DNA from: Nemopilema nomurai
Taxonomy: Eukaryota; Cnidaria; Scyphozoa; Rhizostomeae; Rhizostomatidae
Length of the DNA: 64,000 bases
Direction of reading: 5' to 3'
NCBI GenBank assembly: GCA_003864495.1
Contig: ML133480.1
Location: forward strand, 705,449-769,448
Shown: positions 13,901 through 27,034 of the stretch, piece after piece
Position numbering within the stretch: the first letter of the stretch is position 1
How the letters are laid out: each line of letters opens with the position of its first letter
Program-made: the position numbers and the translations under genes
The notes under the pieces: generated by a model
Databases searched by the model: none
Told to the model about the DNA's origin: nothing
Seen by the model: the letters and a program-made list of their open reading frames with translations, nothing else

Positions 13901-14565
13901 TTCTTAAGTGGTGCGTTTTTGAATGGATGGCCAACAGGTCCTCACTACAAATGCTACTTAAATGTTCAATGGAATATCATCAGTGAATAGAGAAAAAGAT
14001 AAAAAATGCAAAATAAATGTGGGGCTGCCGTTTTTCAAGAAATTTTATTTCATCACTGAAGTCATGAGATTTCTATTTCTCCAATAGAAATATACGAGTT
14101 AAGCAATAAAAAGCTTTTAATAGATCTATTAGTACTGAGATGTACAAGATCTATGAGTAGAAAATATACGAGTTAAACAATCACAAGTTTTTAATAGTTT
14201 TTAATATTTACTGTACGAGCCACATCTTTTAGCCAGGCACATTTCCAGGCCCTCATTGAAGCGTGTTGTGTGCTATAACCTACTCAGAACCCACAAATCA
14301 AAGGAAAACATTGATGTAATTATAGATTCGATTCAACATTGTTCTCTCTTTGAAGCTGAGGGGAGCACACACATTAATCTGCAACTCTCTTGACTAGATT
14401 ATGGGCACACATTAGCCATATTAGCAAAGCTAGAATGCCCAACAAAATTTTATCGTACGATGTTACTCAAACGCTGATTTCGATTCTCGATCAACATGCC
14501 CCTCTCTAGCAAAAATTAATGTGAGCAAGTTATGCACCTTTCATAAATGAATATATACGTAAATT
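10970..14565. other. Duplicated non-coding stretch after the satellite, copy A
   Basis: Matches 28660-32400. No gene was recognised. Short open frames on both strands are not kept in frame in the other copy; for example, the basic minus-strand frame at 30717-30908 is broken here by an indel near 13255. The segment around 13610-13830 has a further inverted, shortened relative at 41040-41222, so at least part of this stretch is a dispersed repeat. Confidence 0.55.
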
Positions 14566-15060
14566 TATAATGTCGAGGTCTAAGGCAAAAAGGGAATTCA
14601 ACAAAAATAAACTAAACAAAAACAAAACTGTCTCTAGCAAGGAGAAGAACAAAAGACCAGAAATAAATGCCTTGAATTAATCAGAGGCACTAGTAATAAA
14701 TATTTCGGAAATTTAGATGTAAGATTAGTCAAAGGTAGTGTTTTACTGTCCTGTCTGAAAGTAAAATTTTAGCACAGACGATGCATTATCAATTCGTATA
14801 TATTAGTGAAGGCCTCAATATAGTCCAACCCTTGTCTCTGATAATATGAAGAAACGTCTGACGAAAGGGCAGCCTCGACACTATCTGATCAACTGAAATG
14901 CTTCGAAAACCACCTTAGTATTTTAAAAACAAAAGAAACGTTCGGTTATTTGCCCAAGTTTGAGTTTGAAAATGTCATTCTTGAAATATAAAGCTTAGAG
15001 GAAGGCAAATCATCAACTGAATCGATAACACCCTTCGAAGGTTTTTTAAATAGCGCAAGT
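14566..15060 (+). pseudogene. LINE-type retrotransposon remnant, copy A
   Basis: A small frame at 14570-14680 encodes a very basic peptide beginning MSRSKAKREFNKNKLN. It resembles the linker ahead of reverse transcriptase in non-LTR elements. About 300 bp further on come degraded pieces equivalent to the copy B segment that reads SSTGIDNIPSKVFEIAQD, a typical early reverse-transcriptase motif region. In this copy the second part is frameshifted and has lost bases. It is a decayed fragment with no catalytic aspartates in view. Confidence 0.6.
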
Positions 15061-15810
15061 CTATGAAATATGAGCTGAATTATTTATTCGACCACAAATG
15101 ACAAATGACCACTGATGAACATCTGAGAGTTATTAAAGAGGTCTTCATACTTGTACGTTCTACAGACAACAAAGTACACTTACGCATATCTCTTTTAAAA
15201 TCCTTTGCCCTTTGAACTTTTTTGACAAGGAGATGGTGGCCTTCGACTGGATTCGTGAACAATGCGATCATTACATTTGTAGGCTCGTAGCAATCAATTT
15301 GCACACTTCACTCTCCTTTTCCTTTAATGCTCTCGATGGTCTTAGGTAAGAGCAGGAACTTCAGGTTTTTTCACGAATTAATTGCTTTTTCTGAGCTGCC
15401 TTGAAAGCTCATCTTTTTGCCGGCATAAAAGATTGTTATTGAAATTAACACAACATTGATTTTGGCGCGTTTTCACGCAGTGCTTTCTAGACAATGCATG
15501 TCTCCCCTCTTGGGAACAAGCACTACAATAGAGGCTGCTGGTTGGTCAAAGCGCAAAAAATGGAATGTCTGAAGTGATTAAATAGAGTGTTGAATCATTT
15601 TTGCCAGAAATTTCTAGGTTTTTTTAATGCGTGGGTCTATGAAAATTCTACAGTACAAGTTTTTCAGTTAATTACTCTTTAGACAAAAGCAATATATCAT
15701 TAAACGATTTCAGTTAAATGGACTATTTTTACTCGGTTGAACGAACAAGGAAATTTTTTAGACAGTTATCATTAAGGATATCCATGAGGATATAAAGATA
15801 TATCATCAAA

Positions 15811-15875
15811 GAAAATATCTTCCTGGTACTAGACCTAAAACACTTATGGTGGCTTTCCCCTTAGGAAGATATTTA
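15811..15875. other. Hairpin-forming inverted repeat
   Basis: AAATATCTTCCT at about 15813-15824 is complementary to AGGAAGATATTT at about 15862-15873, with a loop of about 37 bases. It lies just outside the end of the duplicated block. No function is assigned; it could be the tip of a small palindromic element. Confidence 0.5.
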
Positions 15876-16001
15876 TTGATTTTATGGAGTTATTCACAAT
15901 CTTCGTAAGTTCCATATAAGGGTGTTGCCAAGCAGAATGTCTCATGAAGTTTCATAGTTTGCCTTTCCTTGACTGTGCGTTTCAACAATAATCATTATTG
16001 T

Positions 16002-16604
16002 CTTACCAAATACTTACTGTTACCATTTCCAAACCAGGAAATAGCTGCAAGTGAATTTTTTTTTAAAAAAAAAGGGCATACATAAGCCATTTTCGTAGGG
16101 GAGGGAAATATTAGCAAATCTAAAACACATAAGAAAATTTTATCGTATGATGTTACTGATTTCGATTCTCGATAAACATGCCCCTCTGTAGAAAAACATA
16201 TGCGAGCAAGTTATGCATATAATGAATCATTTCATTAATGAATATATACGTAAATTTATAATATCGAGATCTAAGGCAAAAAGGGAATTCAACAAGAATA
16301 AAACCAAACAAAAACAAATCTTTTTTGCCGGTTCCTTTTTGTAATTTTCTTTGAGGGCTGGGTGGGGGCTTGGGAAATCAAAGCGCTATTCGCCAACAAG
16401 TAGGGGAGAGATCTATGGTCAGGGATGCGGGGTGGAGACCATGGAAATGTGCCAGAGCCATGCTCCTGCTAGTCCTATTAATATTATACTTTTGAAAAAG
16501 GGTTGAAATCGCATTTATCAAATCAACCTACCTTTTGCCTAGTGGAGTGATGTCTTACCAAATACTTTCCGTTACCATTTCCACACCAAGAAATAGCTGA
16601 AAGA
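16002..16604. repeat. Direct repeats flanking a third LINE-related fragment
   Basis: A stretch of about 48 bp, GTCTTACCAAATACTT followed by GTTACCATTTCC and GAAATAGCTG, occurs at about 16002-16050 and again at about 16549-16597. Between them, 16080-16315 repeats sequence seen at 14410-14630 and 32230-32460, including a degraded copy of the MSRSKAK frame whose start codon reads ATA. The layout suggests insertion or local duplication of a repeat fragment. No intact ORF is present. Confidence 0.6.
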
Positions 16605-16740
16605 GAGGGGCAGTGCTGAGCACTTGGCGTACAAAATCAGGGGTCGTGAGTTCGAGTATCGCTCGGGTCGGTTATTTTTCCGCACTCTCTATGATTCGTC
16701 GTACGAAATCCTGTAGCCTATGACAAAAAGCTGCAAGTTA
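16605..16740 (+). mobile_element. tRNA-derived SINE fragment
   Basis: A tRNA-like head with a pol III B-box-like string GAGTTCGAGTATC near 16648-16660, preceded by GTCGTGA and followed by GCTCGGGTCGG. The upstream A-box region (GCAGTGCTGAGCACTTGGCG) is degenerate. It does not fold as a clean tRNA and has no good anticodon loop, so a retroposon head is preferred over a tRNA gene. Confidence 0.55.
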
Positions 16741-16935
16741 GCATAGTGTGTCAAGCTGTTTGGATGTGAGCAATAAAACAGGACTGGCAGCAACGTGGCA
16801 GTAAGGAAACGAATCCTACGACTTCACAAAACACATGCATCATCCAACTGGAACCTTCTTGAACGATATTTGTTGATTCTCTCATTGCTTTTGTATGTAG
16901 AAGCAACCAATGACAAATTTGTCTGTCTTTTGCAG

Positions 16936-18043
16936 AGGGGTCGACATCAGCACCCATTTGCTGCGCATGCCGTACTGTCTCAGGGATGAATTCGACCATT
17001 CTCTGGTTGTTGAGGCGCTCAGAAAGGCCTCCATGTTCCAAGGCTGCAGCCCGGCTTTTCTACGTTATCCATGTAGCAAGGCGCAGTATCAGCATTTTTC
17101 AGCCGGCGAATATGTTATGAAGCGTGGTGATGTCGAGCATAGCCTCTATCTCATAAAACGCGGAAAGGTGACATGCGAATTCTTGCTTGTGGGCAAAGTC
17201 ATGTTTCAGAGCTTGGTTTTAGCTGTTTACCTGAAACAGTTTCAATACGCTGACTTATATTGCCTTGTATAGCCTTGTTAATCTTCTCCGACATAGTGAG
17301 ATTACTCCCTGAAGTTTTCATTGACGTCTGTGTTTTTCTTATTATGTGGCATACGTTAAAGGATTGCAATTTCGTCCCTGATGCGTCATGGGCAAAACAC
17401 ATATGAGCAGGCATTTTTAGTGAGGGAAAATGGGTTATAGAAACATAGCTAACCCACGCAAGAGTTCACTTCTTATTCCACACCAAATTAATTAATCTTT
17501 ATTTAACAAATTGACTGAGTGACAGCAACAAGGCAACAAGTATTAGTAAATGGTGTTTCGTAGCTTCTTTTGAGTGCACTGCTTTCCCTGGAACAATTTT
17601 ACACATTAACAACTTTTATCGTTGGCCTTTCTTTAACTGTTAAATGATTATCGTTGAGATGGGCCGTCAAATCGTTGAGATGGGGCCGTCAACCCTTCAA
17701 ATCGTTGAGATGGGCCATCAAGGCTTTATCCTTTTTAAAAGTTGGTTCATGACCCGTTCTTGCTGGGGTATATAGGAAGGTGATATTGTCCAGTGATCAC
17801 TTGCTGTTTCATTTCTCGTAGCTTGAAAGCGTTGCAGGTGACCAAGATCATGGGGAAGAGTCTACTGGAGAAAGGGTGACGTACGAGGATAGAAGCTTCT
17901 TTGGGGAGAGAGACATACTGTCGACCAAGCTCTCTGCCATGTTAGTCAGGACGTTGACCGAAGTTAACTTGTTCACGTTCAGTAAATCGGCGATTGAAAG
18001 CGCCCTGTATTCATTCAAAGACCAGGGACACTCGTCAAATTTA
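16936..18043 (+). CDS. Cyclic-nucleotide-binding domain exons (CNG/HCN/KCNH-like), partial
   Basis: Two adjoining exons can be built. Exon a, 16936-17167, follows TTTTGCAG and ends AAG before GTGACA. Exon b, about 17822-18043, follows TTTCTCGTAG and joins in phase 0. Exon a encodes GVDISTHLLRMPYCLRDEFD, then a FQGCSPAFLR segment and GEYVMKRGDVEHSLYLIKRG, the first half of a cNMP-binding beta-roll as found behind the pore of CNG, HCN and KCNH channels. Exon b carries FFGERDIL and LVRTLTEVNLFTFSK, the phosphate-binding cassette and following strand. The arginine expected in the cassette next to the small residue is not obvious, so ligand binding is uncertain. No pore or transmembrane exons were found upstream, where the sequence is duplicated repeat DNA. 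The piece may be an orphan fragment or have distant partner exons. The exact 3' end is uncertain. Confidence 0.6.
17645..17725. repeat. Short tandem repeat, three units
   Basis: The string AATCGTTGAGATGGGCC or a close variant occurs three times (first copy slightly degenerate), with a spacer containing GTCAACCC before the last. It lies in the intron between the two cyclic-nucleotide-binding exons. Confidence 0.7.
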
Positions 18044-18109
18044 GTAATCGGCGTTTATCAGTTATCGAAGAGGAGCACCATGACACACATGTCCAATAGT
18101 TTTTTATAG

Positions 18110-21100
18110 CACAATTTTGAAAATGAGATAGATAGAAGTTGATCAAGCTCATCCTTGTATGTTTGTAAGATATCAGCGAAATGCATGAAGTTTGAATGAT
18201 GTACTCTGTTTTGTTCACTGCACTTTTAAAATGACTAAATAATCTGAGCATCACAGTCCATCGAAGGCTTCAGTCACTATAAGGAGTCTTTGAATGGCCC
18301 CATCCGTAAAACTTTACTTGATCAAGTATATTTTTATGAAGGATTGACTTGAGAAGATATTTTATTTTTGTAACACTTTGATGGCATTTTCTTTTTTCTC
18401 TCTTTTTGATGTTTATCCATTTTTCTAAATAAGGATCATTGGATCTGGTTTCTTTGCGGTACCTCTGGTCACTCTGTACTAGATGTGTAGTCCAGGAAAG
18501 CTAAGCCCTATATGGATCCTACTTTTGGAGAAACGTTGCTTTACGTGGCTTTAGCCATGGTTTTCGACCCTCAAACGATGCTGATCATGTTAAAACAAAT
18601 TAGTTTGAAAACTTTTTTCTATGAATGTGCTTATGATTTCAAGATGCGACAAATTTTCTGCGTAACAGAACTACGAGTCGTGTACAGCTTTGCTAGAGTT
18701 AGGCCCAAGCCAGAAAATAGACGAGAGTTCCCATTCTTTTCACAGTACGATTCATTTAAAAATTAATACACTCACACCTGCAAGAAGGGAAGAGAAAGAG
18801 AGATAACGAATCTTGTTCCTTCACGATTCCCTCGATTTCATCTGTCAGTATCATATTTGTAATTATTTACATAAACCATTCCTATAATGCGGTAGCTTTT
18901 CGATGAATCGCTACCGGGTAAACGTTCTGAAGTTTAAATCATTTATCATAAATCATAAATCATAGTACATTTTTGCTAATTCTGTATTCACATTAGCAAT
19001 GCTCCCACGTTCTCTAAATCCGCCTGCATTACTTCACATAACTCGATCACATCCAGTCTCCAAGTTGTTTCCTGTTTACCTCAATCCCTTGCTTTCTCAA
19101 CTCTCAACTTCAGTGTAAACTGTTGATCCTTCATCTGGATTCCCTTAGGCACGTCCTGCAAGCCCTCATTAGACCGTCTGCAATTCGTCTAGTGCAATGT
19201 CTCACAAATTATGTTACTCAGGAACAAATTACTCAAAAACATGTTGTTACACAGGATGTATCATGTTTACCAAAATCATTGTTGTCTGAAAATATCATTG
19301 TGATTTTAAACACTCGCATTGCTCTATGATATAACTTCTAGCATCGTTGCACAATCCAATTTGATATGAATCTTTAGGGCCCATCTTTGTGTATCATCTG
19401 ATACCTCAGCGAATCTTCTGCCTTTTAGATTTTGAACTGTAGACATGACGTGGCCTGAAGTTATGTCGCCATCAAAATGCCTTTGTGGTCAATATGGCCA
19501 AATTATGTTATCAACATCGCTAATTCATTTGAATAAATGTTTTCGTAAGAAAACAGCATGTTGCTCGTTTTTACAAACTCAAATAAACCATTCTCTTCTA
19601 GAATTTCCAAGAAATGCTCTACGCTTTTCATCTCCTCGTCGTTTTTAGAAGAGGTTCTAGGAATATATCTCTCATTGATCAATGTACAAGATGCATACTT
19701 AGTTTTTAAAAGTAAGTGAAAAGGTATAAAAGTGATTTACTGTTATTGTGCCAGGAAACATCTTTAGGTGGAGACCACGACAGAAACAACAGCAACAACA
19801 TTTCCATGTGACAGTGTAAAATGGCGGCGGCCTAGGGGGAGGGCCCAGTACATTATGCCGAAGATTATTGTCCTGATGTATCATCGTGAAAGCAATGGTA
19901 AGTGCATTGGATGCTATCCTTTTTTACTTGAAAAGGTGCCTCTTTTTAGCCATGACCGAATTTTCTCCTTATCGTGCTGGTTTACACCAGGGAAGGCCCC
20001 TCTCCAGAATGCCACGCTACAGTTTGAATCCACGCCCACCGATAATTAAACCGTTAATACTACAATAGCTTCTTGAGACAAACAACAAAATCAATCTTGT
20101 TTGAACTTATGATCTAGGTGCCCAGTGAAGTTTGCCTCTGCAATGTATATTATTTGAAAGCTTATCCTTCACACATACTGCAAAAAAAGCTTATCCAACG
20201 ACAAACAGTTGATCAGTCTTGAAAAGAAGCGCATTCATAATGACACCGTCATGAAACCGACGTAGAGTAACCTATATGGGTGAACTCGAGCGAAATGTAA
20301 AGGTTGACACTGTCCCCTGTTTTCAAGAGATTTTATAACAAGAAAAAACGCAATTTCAGTAGAGAAAAAGGAAATAACAAATGATAAAATTTGTATAAAA
20401 TAACAACTATTCAGTTTTAAGCTTTCGTAAACAAAATTCGAATGTTCCTTGAAAGTTCCTTGATTATAAATGTCCACCTTTTTCTGTCAGGTACAACTTC
20501 TTGATGGTTGATGAGACTTTTGACTAGAGCCTGCTAGGTTGTTTGACAAGGACAGCTTTGTGAGGAAGGGGGCAATGTCCAAACTATTGGAAACCCCTGC
20601 TTGCGTATTATAACTGGAGGACTGGAATGTGGAACTGGAACTAAAATGTAGATAGAATTGAGTTAGCTGTGGTTGTGAACTAATAATTAAACTAACCTTA
20701 TTGCTTAATAAAAGTTAATTTCAATCAATTGTCTATCAAAGTTCCCAATGAATTTCGGTTATTTTAACAAAGTTATATAGTGCACCTATAATGGGGATGA
20801 ATTATTAAAGGAAAAGAAATATGCAATAAATCAATTTAACTGAAATGATAGAATGACGAAAAATAAAATTAAAGGACTTATCTTTTCTTTTTGATGTCCT
20901 GCTTTTCCATATCCTTGCATGGCGCAGGAAGCTGGATAAAGAAAGAAAAAAACTGTTAATTTGATCAAGTTGACTAATGCAAACAACCATCTAGTTGTAA
21001 GAAGTACTCAAAAACTACTAAATATATTTGCCAATTCCTGCAGCTTGAAAGATTAAAACTAATGAAAGATTAAAACTAAAGATTGAATAGAGTCTGAGAA

Positions 21101-21240
21101 ATGATACTTTTATTGCCTTGAGCAACCTGTTCCTTTTAAATGACAAGCAGAAGTAAAGATGATTAAATGTACAAAACAACTAGAATGTGAAAAATGGATG
21201 CATTACCTGTTGCTCCAAAGAATGTCCACCAGCCTCTTCT
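18110..21240. other. Single-copy stretch with no recognised gene
   Basis: Open frames on both strands are short (under 95 codons) and match no family I know. The segment around 19768-19870 is locally GC-richer (ATGGCGGCGGCCTAGG), as a promoter or first exon might be, but no continuing exon was found. This region separates the two duplication copies and has no counterpart elsewhere in the window. Confidence 0.5.
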
Positions 21241-21244
21241 TGGA

Positions 21245-22275
21245 AAGTTACCCTATTACGGGGGGATTTGAAGTCAGAGTTACCTTCTCCTAGCCTTTGC
21301 CACACTAGTGGCGTAACCTGCAAGGCAGCAAGAGCATTTGGAATCAGAGTTGCCATCTCCTAGCCTTTGCCACACTAGTGGCGTAACCTGCAAGGCAGCA
21401 AGAGCATTTGGAATCAGAGTTGCCATCTCCTAGCCTTTGCCACACTAGTGGCGTAACCTGCAAGGCAGCAAGAGCATTTGGAAGTCAGAGTTGCCATCTC
21501 CTAGCCTCATTCCCGCAAAGGCAGCAGGGGGCTTTTTGAGTCGGAGTTTTCCATCTCCGAGCCTTGCCCAATTGGGCGGTACCCTGTTGGCGACAGGGGG
21601 ATTTATCTTCGGAGTTTACCATCTCCTAGCCAATGCCCAAACTAGGCGTTACCCTGCATGGCGGCAGGAGGTTTGCTTTCGGAGTTTATCCATCTCCTAG
21701 CCAATGCCTAAATTAGGCGATAGCCTGCTTGGCAAGGAGGTTTATTTTCAGAGTTTCCTTCTCTTAGCCTTCACCCCAAGAGGCATCAGGGGGTTTTATT
21801 TGGAGTTTTCCTTCTTAGCCAATGCCTAAATTAGGCGATAGCCTGCTTGGCAACAGGAGGTTTTTTTTCAGAGTTTTCCTTCTCTTAGCCTTCGCCCTAA
21901 AAGGCAGCAGGGGGTTTATGTTCGGAGTTTTCCTTCTCCTAGCCAATGCCCAAATTAGGCGATACCCTGCATGGCGACAGGAGGTTTATTTTCAGAGTTT
22001 TCCTTCTCTTAGCCTTCGCCCTAAAAGGCAGCAGGGGGTTTATATTCAGAGTTTTCCTTCTCCTAGCCAATGCCCAATTAGGCGATACCCTGTATGGCGA
22101 CAGGAGGTTTATTTTCGGAGTTTTCCTTCTCTTAGCCAATGCCCAAATTAGGCGGTACCCTGTATGGCGACAGGAGGTTTTTTTATCGAGTGTTCCTTCT
22201 CCTAGCCTTCGCCCTAAAAGGCAGCAGGGGGATTTGGAATCAGAGTTACCTTCTCCTAGCCTTTACCCTGTGAGG
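21245..22275. repeat. GC-richer minisatellite, right copy
   Basis: The same family as 1-625, but with more of its left side present. It starts with three almost identical 70-bp units at about 21293-21502 (each containing GCCACACTAGTGGCG), followed by the degenerate 54/70-bp alternation. Several 1-4 base deletions relative to the left copy fall around 21735-21820. Confidence 0.9.
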
Positions 22276-25200
22276 CTCAGGGTTGCGTTCATGAAACAGG
22301 TAGTACTGGATTACATGGTACCAGTAGCAGGTATGCCTGACCTGACTCAAGTGTTTGAGCTGAATGCATTTTAGAGGCCAGTACGGGGATGATCCTTGCT
22401 TTGAATGTGGTGTTTTTCGAAAGGTATTCAATATGTTTCTCATCATTATCTTGTAGTCGCCACGGTTAGACTGGTATCAAATTCCATTTTTCGCACTTTC
22501 TGTTTCTGCAAAGAACAAGTGCAATGAACTGCATGTATGCCTTCTCTGTACCCAACATCCACAAAATATGAGTTGTTAAAGATTAACGTATAATAATATA
22601 AAAGTTGTCAATCTGCAGAAAAGTTGAAAAGGTTCCAGAAACTTTTTGTGACATACCTTATGTTGTTAGCATGTGGCTATGAATGTTTGAAATAATTTTT
22701 GTCAAGGAGTTGCTTTGTGAGTGTAAGCAATAATTTATTAAGTTGAATATAATTGCAATCCAATGTGACCTTTAGTGTGCCTATCAAAAAGGTTGAAACC
22801 ATTATTTTTTATGCAGATATTGAGACAGTATAAAAGCATATTTGCCAAAATATAGAAAAAAAACTTGCTTTACTGCACTTTCTGTTAGAGAGCAAGCTCA
22901 AATGACAGCAAAGAGCTCAACAGTCAAGCTTTTCTTGTGTTTTGTATAGTTAGAGAAGGGATATTGTCTTTCACTCTAGCAAACATGCAATCATGCATTT
23001 TTATCTGAAGGTGATTGGATATGTGTGTGTGAGTGTGATTTACTTGATTTTCATTGGATATAAAAAAAACTAACAATATATACCTTACTTAAATAAGTTG
23101 ACAAATCAAATTTAAAAAAAAAATAACAAAGAAAAGAAAAAATGTTTTCGGTTCTGAGTTTCAAATTTCTAAGTCAGTAGATAGGTACAGGCACTGCATC
23201 TCCTGTTGGGTCGATCCCATTTTCTATCGAAATCTTGAAACTTTTTAGATTTGCTGCTGATTCTAGTTCACTGAGTAAATCATTTCAAATCTGGGGCTCA
23301 ATAGATTTAAGACGTTTTGACCAAAGAAGTGGTTTGATTAGGCCTAAAATGGCAAAGTTGTTTGGATTGCTCAAAGAATAATTTGAAGAGCGTAATTGAA
23401 AAACTCTGGACACAAGGTGGACTCAAATGAGTCTGTTTTTTAAATAATTCTATACAAAGGAGTCGTTTTTGAGCAACGTGCATCGTGAAATTATCCGAGC
23501 TTAGAAGCAAATTATTACATGAACTTTTATGATAATTGTAGAGAAACCTAAAATGCTGGTGGCTTAAGAATCCAATGAATAGCTATTCTCAAATATTATT
23601 TCTATCCATGTTACCAAAAACAACTTTCGGCTTGTAGAAGCATGGCTTTAATTTGCTAAGAGCATATTTGCAAGTCTTCTAAGAGTATATTTGCACCTTG
23701 TACTCCTTGTGTTTTGCCACTGAATGGAAAAGTAGCTTCAATTGTTTGAAAAAGGCTCTTCACGGCACATTAGGAAATAGCTAAAGGGACTTTAATATTG
23801 GTTATTATGAAGAAGCTCAATCAGAGCAAGCTATTTAGATACCTATTTTGTGATTTTTTGCCAGTTTCTTTTCGTTTGCTGCCATGACCGTTTCGTGCTT
23901 CATCGTTTTGTTGGCTAAGGACGTTTAACCAAGCTAGCCATTTCTGTTAGATGTTGATTTTGTCGGAATACGTACGCTGTGAAAGTGTCTGTTGGATGAG
24001 TTTGTGATATTTAGCACTAAAATGCATGATTGAAAAGACATGATGTTTTCAACGTTATACCGATTCAGATCTAAGGGGACCAGCGTTCTTCTTCGTTGCC
24101 CTGTTAATGTATTATTTTAATCAGTTTCCATTGTAAATCTTACCTGTTAAGTTGGCTGGAGCTCCTTTCTGGATTGTTTTCTCCATAAGCTTCTCGGTGC
24201 CTTGCTTGTAGAATACTGACTGGAGCACCAAGTGGTGTTAGTGTCAAAGGCTTTGAATTTTGTGGCCTTTATGGCTAAAGCAATGATGGTATTTCAGTTT
24301 GCGAGTCATTAAACCACAAGGCGCCTCTCAGGAAACTTTCTGCGTAAAATCGTTACTCTCATGTTCCGTTTTTAGAGCTTTGATTTTATTTGCTTTCAAA
24401 CTTGAACTTGAAAAGTTTGCAAAATGTTTTGTTAACTAATCTCTGCATTAAGATTGCCTGCAATTGTTACTTGTTTTTTGTTTGACAAAAATGTTGTTTA
24501 TTTGGGTCATGGAGTGATCTGTCTCTATTTGCATTTCTAGTGTTACTAGACAACAGTGGAGGGCATTACGGGGAGAGGTACAGAACGAGCGACCGCCCCG
24601 CCCCCAAAATGATCTTACACTGAAGATTTGCAATTCAGGTTCAGAAAGGTACCGTGACTTAATATCCCCTAGCATTCTTATATATAGCTTTTTTTGAAGC
24701 TTTATTTTGAGGCGAGAGAGATTTGCTTTCAGCATAAGAAAACTTGCTTAAAGGTGACGCATTTGATTATCTCAGAGGAGACATGTTAAAAGAACAAATT
24801 AAAGCGAACGCAAAATAGGTCTCTTTTCGAATTACAATATTCCTGTTCATCAAGTGTAGTTGTTTTTGCTGAAAGAAAAAAACAGCTCTTGTCTTCTGCT
24901 ACCCCGTTTTTAGGTATTTTCTCCAGATCAAGTGACTTCAGAATAGCATGATTTATTGAGAGAATGCCTAGCCTAGATCTAATCTAATTTAAGAAATTGC
25001 GACCAAAGAAATTGCGATTGCACTAGAACGTCTTTCTGCGGTGAGAGTACTTGCTAGAATAGTTTTTGATACTTTCAGGACTCTACGTAAGTTTGGGTGG
25101 AACTCTAAGTTGATTGCTTCCCAGGTTCACTACCAATTTAGGCTTGCTCAATTTCAGACTTGAGTGTTCGTCTGTCGATGGCATATCTAAAAGTTCAGTG

Positions 25201-27030
25201 CCTGAGACAGACTGGCCTTGCATTGCTAATGTTCATGGAGGTCAGATTCGCGCATGACTCTTTTAGGTGATTCTCCTTCACAGTGCCCTGCGTGCTACTC
25301 AAGCACGCTACTCCGCATTCGAATCACAGAACTCTTTAAATGTCAGTTCTATTTCACCGATCGGGTTGACAATAAAAAAAAATCAAACAAGAAAAACACA
25401 AAATAAAAATATTTTCCAAGCGTATCACATACTCTTATGAAGGTAGTTTATGGGTATTCAAAGGTGAACACGTTCTCTTTTGGTTTCTCTTTTGGTAAAG
25501 AACGTTCCTCAAGACCAGCCCTGAAGGGTGGCTCCAAATACCTGATAATGTACCCCGCAATCGTTTTTGCAATTTGTTGGAACTTAAAAGCAGTTATCAG
25601 CCCTTCTGAAAGATAAATTCTTTTTCGAACGAACGTGAAAATAATTCGATGCATTACGCGCGCAGTTTTGAAAGAGACTTTTATTTGAGCTTTAATTTGT
25701 TACAAGGCAATGTTAACTTGGCCTTTTTAACGACTGTATCATTGCATTTGATTGTGTTTTTTGTTGATATTGCCCCATTTTTTATGGGGAGACTAAACTA
25801 TTTTCATTAAATGTAATGCACGAATTTTTTTAAAAGAAGTCGCCAATTTGATTGTTTCAAACTGTGTAACCAAGGATGCTTCAAGTTGAGCTCGATGCTC
25901 ATAGCCAAGAGTAGTGGCTACTGCACGGATGTGTTCCACTAACGCTTCTTATGCCAGGCAGAAGAACAAGAAAGGAATCCACGTTTTTCAGTGTTTTTAC
26001 GTCGTTAAATACTCGTGCTCAATGTTTAAAAAATAACACGATAAAGAAAGGGAAAATCAGATAGCACTATTGATTTATAAGAAAGGTCTTACCTGAATTT
26101 GGCATTGTTTGGAATTGAAGACCTCAGCAATAGGCAGGGAAATGATTCAAGCCTTCTCATCAGCATTAAATCGAAAGAGGTTGTTGTTTATCATTGCTTT
26201 TGGGGTTGTGCGCAGATCCGTGTATCAATATAGCATGATTGTCTCATTAAATCGTTGCGATGATAGGTTCAACAAACATTGATACCAACAATAAATTACA
26301 ATTCAAGTATTTTTCCAGAAAGAAGCATAGGTAGGAACAATGAGTTGATTTTTGATAATTTAAATACTTAAAAATATACAAGTTTGGACAATATTGGAAG
26401 AAAATTCATGAAAGCATAAATATTGGTTATGGGGCAATGGCAGGGTGGGGGTAAGTCGAAAAGACGGTCTGCTACCAATATATTCTTTACGTATAGTTAA
26501 GGTCCGAGGTGAGGGGGGGGGGTTGTTGGAGGGGTTTCGGGGTAGCTTACGGACTAGTTGCGTATCGTCGAAATAATGCTCGGTTTTTCTACAATATTTG
26601 CTTTATTTACCATTATTAATACAAGTTTCTGCTTACATTTTATCAACAAGAAGAGATATGATTAAAAAGTAAACATGGAAAGTAGATCCTCGTGCTAGAA
26701 ACGTATCACATACTAGTACTTGAGAATTAAAAAGATTGATTAAAAAGGCACTTATAGTGCAGAGACTAAATAGAATAATTGCGAAAGCTATGCAGTATTT
26801 GAGGATAAATAGAACATCATCATTTATAGTTTACAACTGAAGCATAATATTGACGGTTTTACTTTGATGAAGTGTCAAATGGAAGACATTTGAATCGGAA
26901 CAAAAACTTAAATTAGATAGTATTAGTGACAACATCGTAAGATTGGGTTGTAAATAGAAGATAAAATGATTGTAAACTTTGTAGGTTAAAAAAACATCAA
27001 CAGTCAATAGTCATATATAGAAAAGTATTA
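22276..27030. other. Duplicated non-coding stretch, copy B
   Basis: Counterpart of 626-5400. No gene was recognised. It contains a long G run near 26513-26523 in a G-rich context that varies in length from copy A. Confidence 0.6.
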
Positions 27031-27034
27031 TTTA

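Larger units (their letters stand above)
1..15760. repeat. Segmental duplication, copy A (cut by left edge)
   Basis: The whole interval aligns in the same order and orientation with 21651-33755. Single-copy parts such as 626-4900 and 22276-26530 are nearly identical by eye, with scattered substitutions and small indels. The main length difference is the internal 147-bp satellite (about 5.5 kb here, about 1.6 kb in copy B). Similarity ends near position 15760, where this copy reads into sequence absent from copy B. No target-site duplication or terminal inverted repeat was found at the right border, so a transposition mechanism is not supported. Confidence 0.92.

Noticed and set aside
1..15760. 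Giant transposon (Helitron or Polinton) as explanation for the duplicated block
   Set aside because: No terminal repeats, target duplications, replicase, integrase or capsid genes were seen. The only mobile-element coding is a small LINE remnant.
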